From an uncultured Prevotellaceae bacterium (lineage in GTDB: Bacteria > Bacteroidota > Bacteroidia > Bacteroidales > Bacteroidaceae), in contig OMXL01000017.1 in the NCBI GenBank assembly GCA_900314985.1, positions 1-44,334 of the forward strand: a stretch of DNA of 44,334 nt. Reading direction: 5' to 3'. Shown piece after piece: positions 25,429 through 35,649 of the stretch (position 1 is its first letter; every line of letters begins with the position of its first letter). The notes under the pieces were generated by a model that had not been told where the DNA came from, ran no database searches, and saw only the letters and a list, made by a program, of their open reading frames with translations. A program made the translations under genes and the position numbers.

Positions 25429-26949
25429 CTAGGGCAAAGCCCGCAAGTATTCGGCCAACTTCTGGGTAGCTCTAGCCCTATGGCTTATCTGATTCTTGAT
25501 GTCAGTACCCAGTTCAGCGAAGGTCTGATTGTAGCCATCAGGCTGGAAGATGGGATCGTAGCCGAAGCCCTCTCCTCCCCTACGCTCACGGATAATCTCG
25601 CCATTGACGATACCATCGAAAGTAGTGACCTTTCCGTTTATGATTAACGCAATAACAGTACGGAATCGTGCCTTACGATTGTTATTATTTTCTAATTCGT
25701 TCAATAATTTCGTCATATTGGCCTGAGAGTCGTGTCCTTCACCCCCTGCATAGCGGGCACTATAGACACCTGGTGCACCACCCAGTGCGTCACACTCCAG
25801 ACCTGTATCGTCTGCAAAGCAGTTGACGTGGTATTTGTCGTAGACATACTGGGCCTTGATCAGCGCATTATCTTTCAGGGTCTGTCCCTTTTCAGGAATA
25901 TCCTCATAACAACCGATATCTTTCAGTGACACGATATCAAACTGGTTGCCCAGAATGTTTCGTACCTCAACCAGTTTGTTCTGATTGTTGGTAGCAAAGA
26001 CTATCTTCATCTTCTCTTTCTTTTGTTGCTTAATATGAACCTTCATCTCGTCAAATCCTTCGCCATAGACACCAATAACGGCACTCTGCGATACAAAGGC
26101 GTTAGGGTCAATCATTTTGATGAGTCGGAAGATGTTGATGCTCTCGTTCTTCTTAGCCAGAATACAGAGCACCTTCATCTGTCTGCCTGTGTACCAGCCA
26201 TGACCATCAAGAATGGTTACACCATGATTCATCTGCGTACCAATGGCATTGGCTATCTCCTGCCATTTCTGTGAGAATATCATGAACTGTACTGACTGTC
26301 TGCGCGCATTCATCACGTAGTCGAGCACATAGTTCTCCATCGTCATCACGCAGAAGCCAAACATCACCTTGTGGGCACGCTCCATATATGTACCAAACTG
26401 TGGGAAGAACATACACGAGCCAATGATGCAGAAGTCTGCAGCAATCAGTACGCTGCCTAGCGACACGTTGCTATGGTATTTGTTGACAGAGGCTGCAATG
26501 ATATCTGTACCACCCGTAGAACCATTGTTCATGAAGACAGTAGCCAGTGCGATACCTGTCATTACGCAGCCAATAATCATCGACATGAAGTCCTGTCCCT
26601 CGCCCATCAGTTTGAAGGGTAATCCGTTCTCCTGCTTGGGTATCAGGTCTTGCGCTATCATCAGCATGAAATACAGCGTGAAGATGGCAAAGATGGTCTT
26701 CATCAGGAACTTCACACCCAGTATCTTCAGTGCCACCAGCAGCAAGAGGCTATTGATGATGATATACGTGTTCTCCAAGTGGAATCCTGTAGCATAATAG
26801 ATGATGGCCGAGAGACCCGTCACACCGCCTGCCACAATCTGATATGGCATCAGGAAGACAGTAAACGAGATGGTATACAGAAGAAGTCCAAGGGTTATAA
26901 AGAAATAATCCTTGAACTCATTCCAGATGATTTTATGATCAATAGTCAT
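25429..26949 (-). CDS. YitT-family membrane protein fused to RdgB/Ham1 (d)ITP/XTP pyrophosphatase
   Basis: 506 residues in one open frame. Residues 1-310 are a YitT (DUF161/DUF2179) protein: five or six membrane segments, [18 protein letters not shown] and [12 protein letters not shown], then a soluble domain with [14 protein letters not shown]. Residues 314-506 are a complete Rdg[26 protein letters not shown] with the catalytic Asp near 380, GFGYDPIF and SHRARA. RdgB removes deaminated purine triphosphates. In most relatives these are two genes. An ATG at 26010 (Met314) with purine-rich bases before it could still start RdgB alone, so the fusion may yield one or two proteins. Follows leuS by 37 bp. 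Confidence 0.93.
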   Translation of the reverse strand: MTIDHKIIWNEFKDYFFITLGLLLYTISFTVFLMPYQIVAGGVTGLSAIIYYATGFHLENTYIIINSLLLLVALKILGVKFLMKTIFAIFTLYFMLMIAQDLIPKQENGLPFKLMGEGQDFMSMIIGCVMTGIALATVFMNNGSTGGTDIIAASVNKYHSNVSLGSVLIAADFCIIGSCMFFPQFGTYMERAHKVMFGFCVMTMENYVLDYVMNARRQSVQFMIFSQKWQEIANAIGTQMNHGVTILDGHGWYTGRQMKVLCILAKKNESINIFRLIKMIDPNAFVSQSAVIGVYGEGFDEMKVHIKQQKKEKMKIVFATNNQNKLVEVRNILGNQFDIVSLKDIGCYEDIPEKGQTLKDNALIKAQYVYDKYHVNCFADDTGLECDALGGAPGVYSARYAGGEGHDSQANMTKLLNELENNNNRKARFRTVIALIINGKVTTFDGIVNGEIIRERRGGEGFGYDPIFQPDGYNQTFAELGTDIKNQISHRARATQKLAEYLRALP

Positions 26950-26956
26950 AATTGTA

Positions 26957-26985
26957 ATTTACAATTTGACAATTTACTATTTACA
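26957..26985. repeat. Degenerate heptamer array ATTTACA
   Basis: ATTTACA, ATTTGACA (one extra base), ATTTACT, ATTTACA between the yitT-rdgB ATG and the leuS stop codon, touching the latter. Confidence 0.55.
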
Positions 26986-26986
26986 A

Positions 26987-29863
26987 TTACTTACCCAGAA
27001 CGATGTTGATCATACGTTTTGGAACGATGATGACCTTCTTGATTTCGAAGCCTTCCAGATACTTCTGGGCACGCTCGTCAGCCAGCACCGTCTTCTGGAT
27101 GGTGTCGTTGTCAGCATCAGCAGCAAACTCCATATCGAAGCGAGTCTTACCATTGAAGGCTACACCCAGCTTGACGGTGTTCTCTACCAGATACTCCTCG
27201 TTCCATGTAGGCCACTGAGCGTCGCAGACACTACCCTGCTCTCCCAGTGCCTCCCACAGCTCTTCAGCAATGTGTGGAGCAAACGGAGCAATGAGCACTA
27301 CCAGCGTCTTCAACAGCTCACGGTTCTTGCACTTCTGCTGAGCCAGCTCATTAACGCAGATCATGAAGGCAGAGATAGAGGTGTTGTAAGAGAATACCTC
27401 GATGTCCTGGCTAACCTTCTTGATGAGCTTGTGAACGCTCTTCAGCGACTCCTTCGTAGGTTCTGCATCATCTGCTATGATGGCATCTGTATTGTCGCGG
27501 CTGTTACCATAGTATAGAGCCCAGAACTTTTTCAGGAAGCGGTGACAGCCATCAATACCATTGGTGTCCCAAGGCTTCGACTGCTCTACAGGACCCAGGA
27601 ACATCTCGTACAGACGCAGCGTGTCAGCACCATACTTCTCGACGATCATATCGGGGTTCACCACGTTGAACATCGACTTCGACATCTTCTCAACAGCCCA
27701 TCCGCAGATGTATTTGCCGTCTTCCAAGATGAACTCAGCATTGTTGTATTCTGGGCGCCAAGCCTTAAAGGCCTCAATATCAAGCACATCGGCTGATACG
27801 ATGTTCACGTCGACGTGGATGGGTGTGGTATCCTTATAGTTGCCACGCAGGTTGAGGCTGACGAACTTACCCTTGTCCTGACCCTCGTCCTCGATACGAT
27901 ATACGAAGTTTGAACGACCCTGAATCATACCCTGGTTGACCAGCTTCTTGAAAGGCTCGTCCTCGCAAGAGTAGCCAGAATCATAGAGGAACTTGTTCCA
28001 GAAACGAGAGTAGATCAGGTGACCTGTAGCGTGTTCCGTGCCACCTACATAGAGGTCTACGTTACGCCAGTATTCGTCGGCATCACGGCTGACTAGTGCC
28101 TTCTCGTTCTTGGGGTCCATGTAGCGCAGGTAGTAGGCTGAAGAGCCAGCAAAACCAGGCATTGTGTTCAGCTCCAAGGGGAAGACGGTTTTATTGTCGA
28201 TTGCTGAACAATCGACCACCTTGTCGGTCTTGGTGTCCCAAGCCCAGTGCTTGGCGCGTCCCAATGGTGGCTCACCAGTCTCTGTGGGCTTGTACTCGTC
28301 AATCTCAGGCAGTTCCAGAGGCAGACACTCCTTTGGAATCATATAGGGCATGTCATCCTTATAGTAAACAGGGAACGGCTCACCCCAATAGCGCTGGCGA
28401 GAGAAGATGGCGTCACGCAAGCGGTAGTTGACCTTCACGCGACCCAAGCCCTGCTCTGTCACATATTTCTTGGTAGCAGCGATGGCCTCCTTGACAGTCA
28501 GGCCGTTCAAGCTGAACTTAGGCTTGCCGTCAGCGGTTTCCCCGCTGATTCTTGGACTGTTGCAGACGATACCCTCCTTGGCATCGTAGCTCTCCTCACT
28601 GACATCAGCACCCTCAATCAATGGGATGATGGGCAGGTTGAAGTGCTTGGCGAAGGCGTAGTCACGACTATCGTGGGCAGGGACGGCCATGATGGCACCT
28701 GTTCCGTAGCCAGCCAGCACGTATTCTGAAATCCAGATGGGTATCTTCTCGTCAGTAAATGGATTGATGGCGTAGCTTCCAGAGAATACGCCCGTTACCT
28801 TGTGGTCCATCTGGCGCTCACGCTCTGTGCGCTTCTTGACATAAGCGAGATATTCATCCACAGCAGCCTTCTGGTCAGCAGTAGTCAACTCAGCCACGAG
28901 GTCACTCTCAGGAGCCAGCACCATGAAGGTCACACCAAACATGGTATCGGCACGAGTGGTGAAGATGGTGAAGTGCTTGTCTGAGTCAGCCACCTTAAAC
29001 TCCACTTCTGTACCTTCGCTTCTGCCAATCCAGTTGCGCTGGGTCTCTTTCAGAGAGTCTGTCCAGTCGATATCCTCTAGACCATCGAGCAAGCGCTGTG
29101 CATAGGCGCTGACACGCAGACACCACTGGCGCATCTTCTTCTGCTCTACAGGATAGCCACCACGCTCAGAGACACCGTTGATAACCTCGTCGTTGGCCAA
29201 TACCGTACCCAGAGCAGGACACCAGTTGACCATCGTCTCTGCCAGGTAGGCAATACGATAGTTCATCAGCACCTCCTGCTTCTTCTTCTCAGAGAAACCT
29301 GCCCATTCGGCAGCTGTGAAATGCAACTCCTCAGTACCCAAAGCGTGACAGTCCTCAGTACCCATCAGTTCGAAGTGCTCAATGAGCTTGATGGTGGGCT
29401 GAGCCTTGTGCGACGACAAGGAGTAGTAACTCTTGAACATACGCTGGAAGGCCCACTGTGTCCACTTGTAATAGATTGGGTCGCAGGTGCGAACCTCGCG
29501 TTCCCAGTCGAACGAGAAACCAATCTTGTCCAGCTGTGAGCGATAGCGGTTGATGTTCTCCGTAGTGGTCTTCTCAGGGTGCTGACCAGTCTGAATAGCA
29601 TACTGCTCAGCAGGCAGACCGTAGGCATCGTAACCCATAGGGTTCAGCACGTTATAGCCCTGCAAGCGCTTGTAACGGGCATAGATGTCTGAGGCGATGT
29701 AGCCCAACGGGTGACCAACGTGAAGTCCTGCACCAGAAGGGTAGGGGAACATGTTCAGCACGTAGAATTTCTTCTTCGTGGGGTCTTCCTTGACGCGGTA
29801 GGTCTGCATCTCTACCCAACGCTTCTGCCATTTCTGTTCAATGTCTCTGAAGTTGTATTCCAT
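26987..29863 (-). CDS. leuS: Leucyl-tRNA synthetase
   Basis: Charges tRNA-Leu in the cytoplasm. 958 residues, in the longer range of bacterial LeuRS. Seen: class I HIGH-type motif HVGH at 48-51 within [17 protein letters not shown], the CP1 editing domain ([18 protein letters not shown] and DSRDYAFA), and KMSKS at 726-730. Own promoter upstream. Probably the first gene of a seven-gene leftward block that runs to gtrA; the spacers after it are 37, 49, and then overlapping or near zero. Confidence 0.98.
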   Translation of the reverse strand: MEYNFRDIEQKWQKRWVEMQTYRVKEDPTKKKFYVLNMFPYPSGAGLHVGHPLGYIASDIYARYKRLQGYNVLNPMGYDAYGLPAEQYAIQTGQHPEKTTTENINRYRSQLDKIGFSFDWEREVRTCDPIYYKWTQWAFQRMFKSYYSLSSHKAQPTIKLIEHFELMGTEDCHALGTEELHFTAAEWAGFSEKKKQEVLMNYRIAYLAETMVNWCPALGTVLANDEVINGVSERGGYPVEQKKMRQWCLRVSAYAQRLLDGLEDIDWTDSLKETQRNWIGRSEGTEVEFKVADSDKHFTIFTTRADTMFGVTFMVLAPESDLVAELTTADQKAAVDEYLAYVKKRTERERQMDHKVTGVFSGSYAINPFTDEKIPIWISEYVLAGYGTGAIMAVPAHDSRDYAFAKHFNLPIIPLIEGADVSEESYDAKEGIVCNSPRISGETADGKPKFSLNGLTVKEAIAATKKYVTEQGLGRVKVNYRLRDAIFSRQRYWGEPFPVYYKDDMPYMIPKECLPLELPEIDEYKPTETGEPPLGRAKHWAWDTKTDKVVDCSAIDNKTVFPLELNTMPGFAGSSAYYLRYMDPKNEKALVSRDADEYWRNVDLYVGGTEHATGHLIYSRFWNKFLYDSGYSCEDEPFKKLVNQGMIQGRSNFVYRIEDEGQDKGKFVSLNLRGNYKDTTPIHVDVNIVSADVLDIEAFKAWRPEYNNAEFILEDGKYICGWAVEKMSKSMFNVVNPDMIVEKYGADTLRLYEMFLGPVEQSKPWDTNGIDGCHRFLKKFWALYYGNSRDNTDAIIADDAEPTKESLKSVHKLIKKVSQDIEVFSYNTSISAFMICVNELAQQKCKNRELLKTLVVLIAPFAPHIAEELWEALGEQGSVCDAQWPTWNEEYLVENTVKLGVAFNGKTRFDMEFAADADNDTIQKTVLADERAQKYLEGFEIKKVIIVPKRMINIVLGK

Positions 29864-29907
29864 AACTGTATTTTGTTTATTATCTGTTTCTACATTATAT
29901 TAATGTG

Positions 29908-29939
29908 CAAAGTTACGCATTTTCCACGAAACAGCCAAA
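29908..29939 (-). promoter_or_regulatory. Promoter of leuS
   Basis: Minus strand TTTG (29936-29939), 20 bp, TAACTTTG (29908-29915). Leader about 40 nt. Confidence 0.75.
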
Positions 29940-29977
29940 TAAACCACGAAAATTCAGAATTATCATTAGTTATTAGG

Positions 29978-30051
29978 CTGGTAACTCACAGTAACCAGTC
30001 TGGTAATTCATAGTTACTAGCCTGGTAACACGCAGTTACCAGCCTGATAAC
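29978..30051. repeat. Tandem 22-bp palindromic repeats (3.4 units)
   Basis: Units begin at 29978, 30000, 30022 and 30044, exactly 22 bp apart (two helical turns). Each begins CTGGTAAY and ends in a partly or fully complementary RTTACYAG. Unit 3 is perfect: CTGGTAAC, 5-nt loop, GTTACCAG. The fourth is truncated. They end 30 bp upstream of the -33 element of the next gene and could be binding sites for a dimeric regulator; alternatively a repeat family of unknown function. Confidence 0.8.
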
Positions 30052-30081
30052 TGTAAATAATCAAAAAAAGCAGCATAAAAC

Positions 30082-30112
30082 TTGCATATATCAAATATAG
30101 TTTGTAATTTTG
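30082..30112 (+). promoter_or_regulatory. Promoter of the secreted BIG_2 protein gene
   Basis: TTG (30082-30084), 20 bp, TAATTTTG (30105-30112). Leader about 45 nt. Confidence 0.75.
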
Positions 30113-30161
30113 CCCCAATAATATTACTAATTCAATATTAACAATTAAATCTATTACGCTT

Positions 30162-31937
30162 ATGAACAAAATTTTACGCTATTCATTCGTAGCTCTGTTG
30201 GCTATGATTGGGTTGAACATCAGTGCACAGGAAGTCACACTTGACTTTACTATCACTGATCCTGCAGATGAAACAGGTAAGACAAGTGCTTGGGGATTCC
30301 CTGCAAGTTCGGCAAACAAAACTGTTGATGAGAAACCTTTTACTTATGATGGTTGGACTGTTAAGGTAGCAGGTTCTACGGGTGAAGGCTATTATTGGCA
30401 TGATAAAGACCATTACCTTCTCTTTGGTAAACAAGGCGCATATCTTACTCTTCCTGCCTTTAATTTTGATGTAGAGCGCATTGATATTGAGGGTAACAGC
30501 GCAGCTTCTGCTGGTACAAAGCAGAATATTTTTGTCGGAGATGAGGCTGTTAGTACTGAAACGACAGGAGCTCAAGGTACTAATTATTTCACAATTGCTG
30601 AAGGAAAACAAGCAGCTGGAACCATCTATACGATAAAGGTAACAAGTAAACATAATAACCAGATTAAGACCATCAAGATTTGGAAGAAGGGTGCTGGCAC
30701 AAAGCAGGCTGCAGACATTTCTTGGAGCAGTCCTTCAGCAACTGTAACAATTGGTGCTGATGATAACATTTTCCCAACACTGAACAACCCCAACAATCTG
30801 ACAGTTACTTATACAACTTCTAAGGAAGAAGTAGCTACAGTTGATGCAAATGGTGCTGTAACGCTTGTAGCAGCTGGTTCTGCTAAAATCTCTGCAGTCT
30901 TCGAAGGCAATGACACTTATGAGGCTTCAACAGTATCTTACAATTTGACCGTTAAGGAAGCTATTGATCCTAATGCAAAGGGTCAGGTAAACAATCCTTA
31001 TACTGTAGCTGAGGCACTTGAGGTTATTAATGCACTTGAAAACGGTGCAACAACTGCTGATAAGTTCTATGTAAAGGGCTTCGTTGTTGGTACTCCTGAC
31101 ATTCAGAAGAAAGAAGATGGTACATTCTATGGCAATGCTAACTTTACTATTGCTGACACAAAGGGTGGTACAGATTTGCTGACCTGCTATCGTCTGAAGG
31201 GTATTGACAATGCAAACATCGAATCTGAGGACTATATCAAGGAGGATGACGAACTCGTTGTTATGGGTCAGCTCCAGAAGTATGTGAAGAATGAGGTTGT
31301 TACTCCTGAGGTTAAGAGTGGTCACATCGTTTCTATTAAGAGTGAAGTTGTAATTCCTACACCTGAAGTTGAGGGAACAAAGATTGCTGAGTTCGATTAC
31401 ACAACAGCAGAAGCATATCCTTTCTTCAGATTGGATCCTCCTGCAACAGCTTCTTATGATGTAACTGGTGGTGCTTTGGTAATTAACAATACTGTTGCTC
31501 TGGAAGAGTGGTGGAACCTGCAGCCCTTCGTTCTTGACTGGTTCAATGTGAAGGAGGGTGCCAATTACAATATTGCCATCTACATGGAGGCTACAGACGA
31601 AGTTACTTATAATATCAACTTCGGTACATGGGGAAGCAGCATGCCTTTGTATGGCATTAAGGCTCCTGCAGCAAGAGGTTGGAGTGTTTGCACCATTGAG
31701 AATGCTACCTTCGCTACAAGTGGTAACGATGCTCACATCCTCTTCCAGTGTGGTGCTTTCGTAGGTACTATCAAAATCTACAAGGTTGAGTTGTATGAGG
31801 TAGAAGGTACTGGTATCAACAACGTCAACGCTGCTAAGGCTGAGAACGCTGTTCGCTACAACCTCGCTGGTCAGAAGGTTAGCAACGACTACAAGGGTGT
31901 TGTAATCGAGAACGGTAAGAAGGTCGTGGTTAAGTGA
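30162..31937 (+). CDS. Secreted modular protein with BIG_2-like and DUF6359-like domains and T9SS-like tail
   Basis: 591 residues. Signal peptide about 1-22 (ending NISAQ). Residues about 23-180 form an unassigned beta-rich domain (carbohydrate-binding-like in look). About 185-268 is an Ig-like BIG_2 domain (ADISWSSPSATVTIG, then VATVDANGAVTLVAAGSAKISA). About 273-395 resembles the OB-fold DUF6359 family (NPYTVAEALEVINAL, FYVKGFVVG, DELVVMGQL). Another beta domain follows, then the tail RYNLAGQKVSNDYKGVVIENGKKVVVK-type ending (cell-surface attachment by T9SS). Function unknown. Its own promoter lies behind tandem palindromes, so it may be tightly regulated; a good terminator follows. Confidence 0.85.
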   Translation: MNKILRYSFVALLAMIGLNISAQEVTLDFTITDPADETGKTSAWGFPASSANKTVDEKPFTYDGWTVKVAGSTGEGYYWHDKDHYLLFGKQGAYLTLPAFNFDVERIDIEGNSAASAGTKQNIFVGDEAVSTETTGAQGTNYFTIAEGKQAAGTIYTIKVTSKHNNQIKTIKIWKKGAGTKQAADISWSSPSATVTIGADDNIFPTLNNPNNLTVTYTTSKEEVATVDANGAVTLVAAGSAKISAVFEGNDTYEASTVSYNLTVKEAIDPNAKGQVNNPYTVAEALEVINALENGATTADKFYVKGFVVGTPDIQKKEDGTFYGNANFTIADTKGGTDLLTCYRLKGIDNANIESEDYIKEDDELVVMGQLQKYVKNEVVTPEVKSGHIVSIKSEVVIPTPEVEGTKIAEFDYTTAEAYPFFRLDPPATASYDVTGGALVINNTVALEEWWNLQPFVLDWFNVKEGANYNIAIYMEATDEVTYNINFGTWGSSMPLYGIKAPAARGWSVCTIENATFATSGNDAHILFQCGAFVGTIKIYKVELYEVEGTGINNVNAAKAENAVRYNLAGQKVSNDYKGVVIENGKKVVVK

Positions 31938-32034
31938 GAGAAGTGAGAGCTTGCTCACACTTCCGAACGTGAACGAGCTCGAGCTTTAGCTCAAGATGCT
32001 GAACAAGTAAACGAAACTTTAAAACATGATAATT

Positions 32035-32068
32035 CGGGCGGAACTCTTGGCAGTTTCGCCCGTTTTTT
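32035..32068 (+). terminator. Rho-independent terminator after the BIG_2 protein gene
   Basis: CGGGCGGAAC (32035-32044) pairs with GTTTCGCCCG (32053-32062; one G-U), 8-nt loop, followed by six T. The mutS -33 element falls in the loop. Confidence 0.88.
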
Positions 32069-32077
32069 GTAACTTTG
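32047..32077 (+). promoter_or_regulatory. Promoter of mutS, overlapping the upstream terminator
   Basis: TTG (32047-32049), 20 bp, TAACTTTG (32070-32077). The leader is about 18-20 nt. Confidence 0.75.
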
Positions 32078-32099
32078 CAGGGCAAAAAGAGAAAGCACG

Positions 32100-34709
32100 A
32101 TGGCAAAGGAATTGACACCCATGATGAAGCAGTTTTTCGACCTCAAGGCGAAGCACCCTGAGGCTCTGTTGCTGTTTCGTTGCGGTGACTTCTACGAGAC
32201 ATACTGCGACGATGCTGTCATTGCTTCACAGATACTGGGCATCACGCTGACCCACCGCAACAATGGCTATAACAAGGGCGACGAGATGGCAGGATTTCCT
32301 CATCACGCCCTGGATACTTATTTGCCTAAGCTGATTCGTGCTGGCAAGCGTGTAGCCATCTGCGACCAGCTGGAAGACCCTAAGCTGACGAAGAAGCTCG
32401 TGAAACGAGGCATCACTGAATTGGTGACGCCTGGTGTCACGATGAGCGATACGGTGCTGAACTACAAGGAGAACAACTTCTTGGCATCTGTACACTTCGG
32501 CAAGGGTGCTTGTGGTGTGGCCTTCCTGGACATCTCGACAGGTGAGTTCCTGACAGGCGAGGGTACCTACGACTACGTGGAGAAGCTTATTGGTTCGTTC
32601 CAACCCAAAGAGGTGCTCTACAATCGTGAGCACCGCCACGACTTTGAGCGCTACTTCGGCACACGCCTGTGTACCTTCGAGATGGATGACTGGGTATTCA
32701 CAGAGCAGACAGCCCACCAGAAGCTCTATCGCCACTTCAATGTGAAGTCGCTGAAGGGCTTTGGCGTAGACCACTTGAAGAATGGTGTCATCGCCGCAGG
32801 AGCCATCCTGCAATACCTGGAGCAGACGCTGCACTCGCAGATTAGCCATATCACCACACTGGCACGCATCGAGGAAGACAAATACGTTCGTCTGGATAAG
32901 TTTACCGTGCGTTCCTTGGAGCTGGTAAGCACCATGCAGGAAGACGGCAAGTCGCTGCTCGACGTCATTGACCGCACAGTGTCGCCAATGGGTAGCCGTC
33001 TGCTGCGTCGTTGGCTGGTATTCCCATTGAAAGACGAGAAGCCTATCAACCAGCGCCTTGATGTGGTCGACTACTTCTTCCGTGAGCCTAACTTCCGCGA
33101 GTGTATCGACGAGCAGTTGCACCATATTGGCGACTTGGAGCGTATCGTCTCGAAGGTAGCTACTGGTCGTGTGTCACCTCGTGAAATGGTGCAGATGAAG
33201 GTAGCGTTGCAGGCCATCGAACCCATCAAGAACGCTTGTCTGCATACAGACAACGAAGCCCTGAAAAGGGTAGGAGAGCGCCTGAGTCTCTGTGAGCAGT
33301 TGCGCGATCGTATAGCTCGCGAGATACAGAACGACCCACCACAGTTGGTGGCAAAAGGTGGCGTCATCCGTGATGGTGTCAATACAGAACTCGACGAACT
33401 TCGTCATATTGCCTATAGCGGTAAGGACTATTTGTTGCAGATTCAGGAGCGTGAATCGCAGGAGACGGGCATTGCCTCGCTGAAGATAGGCTACAACAAC
33501 GTCTTTGGCTACTACTTAGAGGTGCGCAACACCTATAAAGATAAGGTGCCACAGGAGTGGGTGCGCAAGCAGACGCTGGCACAGGCTGAGCGTTATATTA
33601 CGCAGGAGCTGAAGGAATACGAAGAGAAGATTTTAGGTGCTGAGGATAAGATTCTGTCGCTGGAGCAACGCCTGTTCAACGAACTCATCGTTGCTGCCCA
33701 GGAGTTTATCCCACAGATACAGCAGAATGCCAACGTCATTGCTCTGCTCGACTGTCTGCTGAGTGCTGCCAAGACGGCTGAAGAGAACCATTATGTACGT
33801 CCTGTCATAGACAGCAGCGACGTGATAGATATCAAACAGGGTCGTCACCCTGTTATCGAGACGCAGTTGCCAGTAGGGGAGCGTTATGTGCCCAACGATA
33901 TCCTGCTCGACCAGGAGCACCAGCAGATTATCGTGATTACGGGTCCTAATATGGCTGGTAAATCGGCGCTGTTGCGTCAAACGGCGCTCATTGTGCTGTT
34001 GGCCCAGATAGGCTCGTTCGTGCCCGCAGAGAGCGCAAGAATCGGGTTGGTGGATAAGATATTCACTCGTGTAGGTGCCAGCGACAATATTTCCCTGGGC
34101 GAATCTACCTTTATGGTGGAGATGACAGAGGCTTCCAACATCCTGAATAACGTGACTCCTCGCTCGCTGGTACTCTTTGACGAGTTGGGACGAGGCACCT
34201 CTACCTACGACGGTATCTCTATTGCATGGGCTATTGTGGAGTATCTGCATGAGCATCCTAAGGCACAGGCCCGTACGCTTTTTGCTACCCACTATCACGA
34301 GCTCAACGAGATGGAGAAGAACTTCAAGCGCATCAAGAACTACAATGTCAGCGTCAAAGAGGCTGATGGCAAGGTTATCTTCCTGCGTAAGTTGGAGCGT
34401 GGAGGCTCAGAGCACTCGTTTGGTATCCATGTGGCAGAGATATCGGGTATGCCTAAGAGCATCGTCAAGCGTGCCAACGTCATTCTGAAGCAGCTGGAGA
34501 GCGACAATGCGCAGGTAGGCAGCGTTGGTAAGCCAACCACAGAGATTGCCCAGAGTCGTGAGGGCATGCAACTGTCGTTCTTCCAGTTGGATGACCCAGT
34601 GCTGAGTCAGATTCGCGATGAGATACTTGGTCTTGACATCAATAATCTGACACCTATGGATGCGCTCAACAAACTTAATGACATCAAAAAAATCGTCTCA
34701 GGAAAATAA
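32100..34709 (+). CDS. mutS: DNA mismatch repair protein MutS
   Basis: Recognises mismatches and recruits MutL. 869 residues, the MutS1 type. Seen: mismatch-binding [10 protein letters not shown] near residues 26-35, connector and lever domains, Walker A GPNMAGKS (615-622), Walker B and signature [16 protein letters not shown] (about 690-705), ATHYHEL, and the C-terminal helix-turn-helix [16 protein letters not shown]. It ends over its own terminator: the stop codon lies in the hairpin loop. Convergent with lgt. Confidence 0.98.
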   Translation: MAKELTPMMKQFFDLKAKHPEALLLFRCGDFYETYCDDAVIASQILGITLTHRNNGYNKGDEMAGFPHHALDTYLPKLIRAGKRVAICDQLEDPKLTKKLVKRGITELVTPGVTMSDTVLNYKENNFLASVHFGKGACGVAFLDISTGEFLTGEGTYDYVEKLIGSFQPKEVLYNREHRHDFERYFGTRLCTFEMDDWVFTEQTAHQKLYRHFNVKSLKGFGVDHLKNGVIAAGAILQYLEQTLHSQISHITTLARIEEDKYVRLDKFTVRSLELVSTMQEDGKSLLDVIDRTVSPMGSRLLRRWLVFPLKDEKPINQRLDVVDYFFREPNFRECIDEQLHHIGDLERIVSKVATGRVSPREMVQMKVALQAIEPIKNACLHTDNEALKRVGERLSLCEQLRDRIAREIQNDPPQLVAKGGVIRDGVNTELDELRHIAYSGKDYLLQIQERESQETGIASLKIGYNNVFGYYLEVRNTYKDKVPQEWVRKQTLAQAERYITQELKEYEEKILGAEDKILSLEQRLFNELIVAAQEFIPQIQQNANVIALLDCLLSAAKTAEENHYVRPVIDSSDVIDIKQGRHPVIETQLPVGERYVPNDILLDQEHQQIIVITGPNMAGKSALLRQTALIVLLAQIGSFVPAESARIGLVDKIFTRVGASDNISLGESTFMVEMTEASNILNNVTPRSLVLFDELGRGTSTYDGISIAWAIVEYLHEHPKAQARTLFATHYHELNEMEKNFKRIKNYNVSVKEADGKVIFLRKLERGGSEHSFGIHVAEISGMPKSIVKRANVILKQLESDNAQVGSVGKPTTEIAQSREGMQLSFFQLDDPVLSQIRDEILGLDINNLTPMDALNKLNDIKKIVSGK

Positions 34710-34731
34710 TCCTGAGGCGATTGCTTTTTTT
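34692..34731. terminator. Bidirectional terminator between mutS and lgt
   Basis: ATCGTCTCAGGA (34692-34703) pairs with TCCTGAGGCGAT (34710-34721; one G-U), 6-nt loop holding the mutS stop codon. Seven T follow on the plus strand (34725-34731) and an A-run (34686-34692) precedes it, giving a T-run for lgt transcripts on the minus strand. Confidence 0.85.
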
Positions 34732-35623
34732 ATTTCGATGCTTCGATGTTTCGACGACTCCTCAGCATGCAGACCACTCCGATAATAATGAATGGAATAG
34801 AGAGTATCTGTCCCATATCAATGGGCAGAGAAGCTTCAAAGGCTTCCTGAATCTCCTTGGTGTACTCGATGAAGAAGCGGAAGGTGAAGATATAGGTCAG
34901 ACAGAAGCCAAAATACCAGCCACTACCTACATTGAACGTTGAACGTTGAACATTGAACGTTGAACGTTGAACATTGAACGTTGAACGTTGAACATTGAAC
35001 GTTGAGCGTTTCTTATAGATGGTCCACATAATGCCAAACAGAATGGCATAGGCAATAGCCTCATAGAGCTGGCCTGGATGGCGTGGCATCGTGTCAACAC
35101 GCTCAAAGATAAATGCCCAGGGAACATCTGTTATCTTACCGATAATCTCTGAGTTCATCAGGTTGCCCAAACGGATAAAGCAGGCCGTAATACCAGTGGC
35201 AATGGCAATATTGTCCAGTACGCGCCAGATGCTCAGCTTGCTCTTCTTGACATACAGCCACAGGGCAATCATCAAGCCTAACGTACCTCCATGCGATGCC
35301 AGTCCCTCATAACCAGTAAACTTCCAACCACCATCAGCTAAGAAGTGGATAGGCAACAACATCTCTACAATGCCCTTTCCTGAGGTCAGGAAGTAGTCGG
35401 GCTGATAGAAGATGCAATGTCCCAGACGGGCACCTATCAGGATGCCTAAGAAGCAGTAGATGAAGAGCGGGTCAAACAACTCATCCTTGATTTTCTGCTC
35501 CTTATACAGGCGCTTCACGACCATATAGGCCAGTGCCAAACCAATCAGCCAGCACAGGGAGTACCAGCGGAAAGGGCCGATGCTCAGCGAGGGATTCCAG
35601 ATTATAAAGAGTTCATAGTTCAT
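34730..35623 (-). CDS. lgt: Prolipoprotein diacylglyceryl transferase with heptamer-encoded insert
   Basis: Transfers diacylglycerol from phosphatidylglycerol to the lipobox cysteine of prolipoproteins, in the inner membrane. 297 residues, about seven membrane segments. Seen: HGG at 111-113, RLGNLMNSE at 151-159 with the essential-type Arg151, and RHPGQLYEA at 181-189. Between the sixth and last membrane segments (206-232) a tandem RSTFNVQ repeat occurs 3.9 times, encoded by eleven heptamers. The start ATG (35621-35623) lies inside another heptamer array; it is the only one of four ATGs there that is in frame, and the first six residues come from the array. Ends on the shared terminator. Confidence 0.95.
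   Translation of the reverse strand: MNYELFIIWNPSLSIGPFRWYSLCWLIGLALAYMVVKRLYKEQKIKDELFDPLFIYCFLGILIGARLGHCIFYQPDYFLTSGKGIVEMLLPIHFLADGGWKFTGYEGLASHGGTLGLMIALWLYVKKSKLSIWRVLDNIAIATGITACFIRLGNLMNSEIIGKITDVPWAFIFERVDTMPRHPGQLYEAIAYAILFGIMWTIYKKRSTFNVQRSTFNVQRSTFNVQRSTFNVGSGWYFGFCLTYIFTFRFFIEYTKEIQEAFEASLPIDMGQILSIPFIIIGVVCMLRSRRNIEASK
34932..35008. repeat. Heptamer array TTGAACR, eleven units, inside lgt
   Basis: Plus-strand order of the seventh base runs G,G,A,G,G,A,G,G,A,G, then TTGAGCG; so a 21-bp higher-order unit, which is seven codons, repeats in frame. Confidence 0.95.
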
Positions 35624-35641
35624 AGTTCATAGTTCATAGTT
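35610..35641. repeat. Left 32-bp inverted heptamer arm (AGTTCAT x4.6)
   Basis: Four AGTTCAT units plus AGTT. It covers the lgt start codon. Its complement matches the right arm at 36001-36032 at 31 of 32 bases. Confidence 0.92.
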
Positions 35642-35649
35642 AAAACACC

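Noticed and set aside
27542-28729. Several plus-strand frames opposite leuS.
   Set aside because: Antisense shadows of leuS with no recognisable motifs.
29978-30051. CRISPR array.
   Set aside because: The 22-bp units are contiguous with no unique spacers, and no cas genes are present.
30927-31958. 343-codon minus-strand frame opposite the secreted BIG_2 protein.
   Set aside because: The plus strand has signal peptide, domains, promoter and terminator; the minus frame has none of these.
34932-35008. CRISPR or iteron array in the heptamer repeats.
   Set aside because: Period is 7 bp, no spacers; the sequence is translated as part of lgt.
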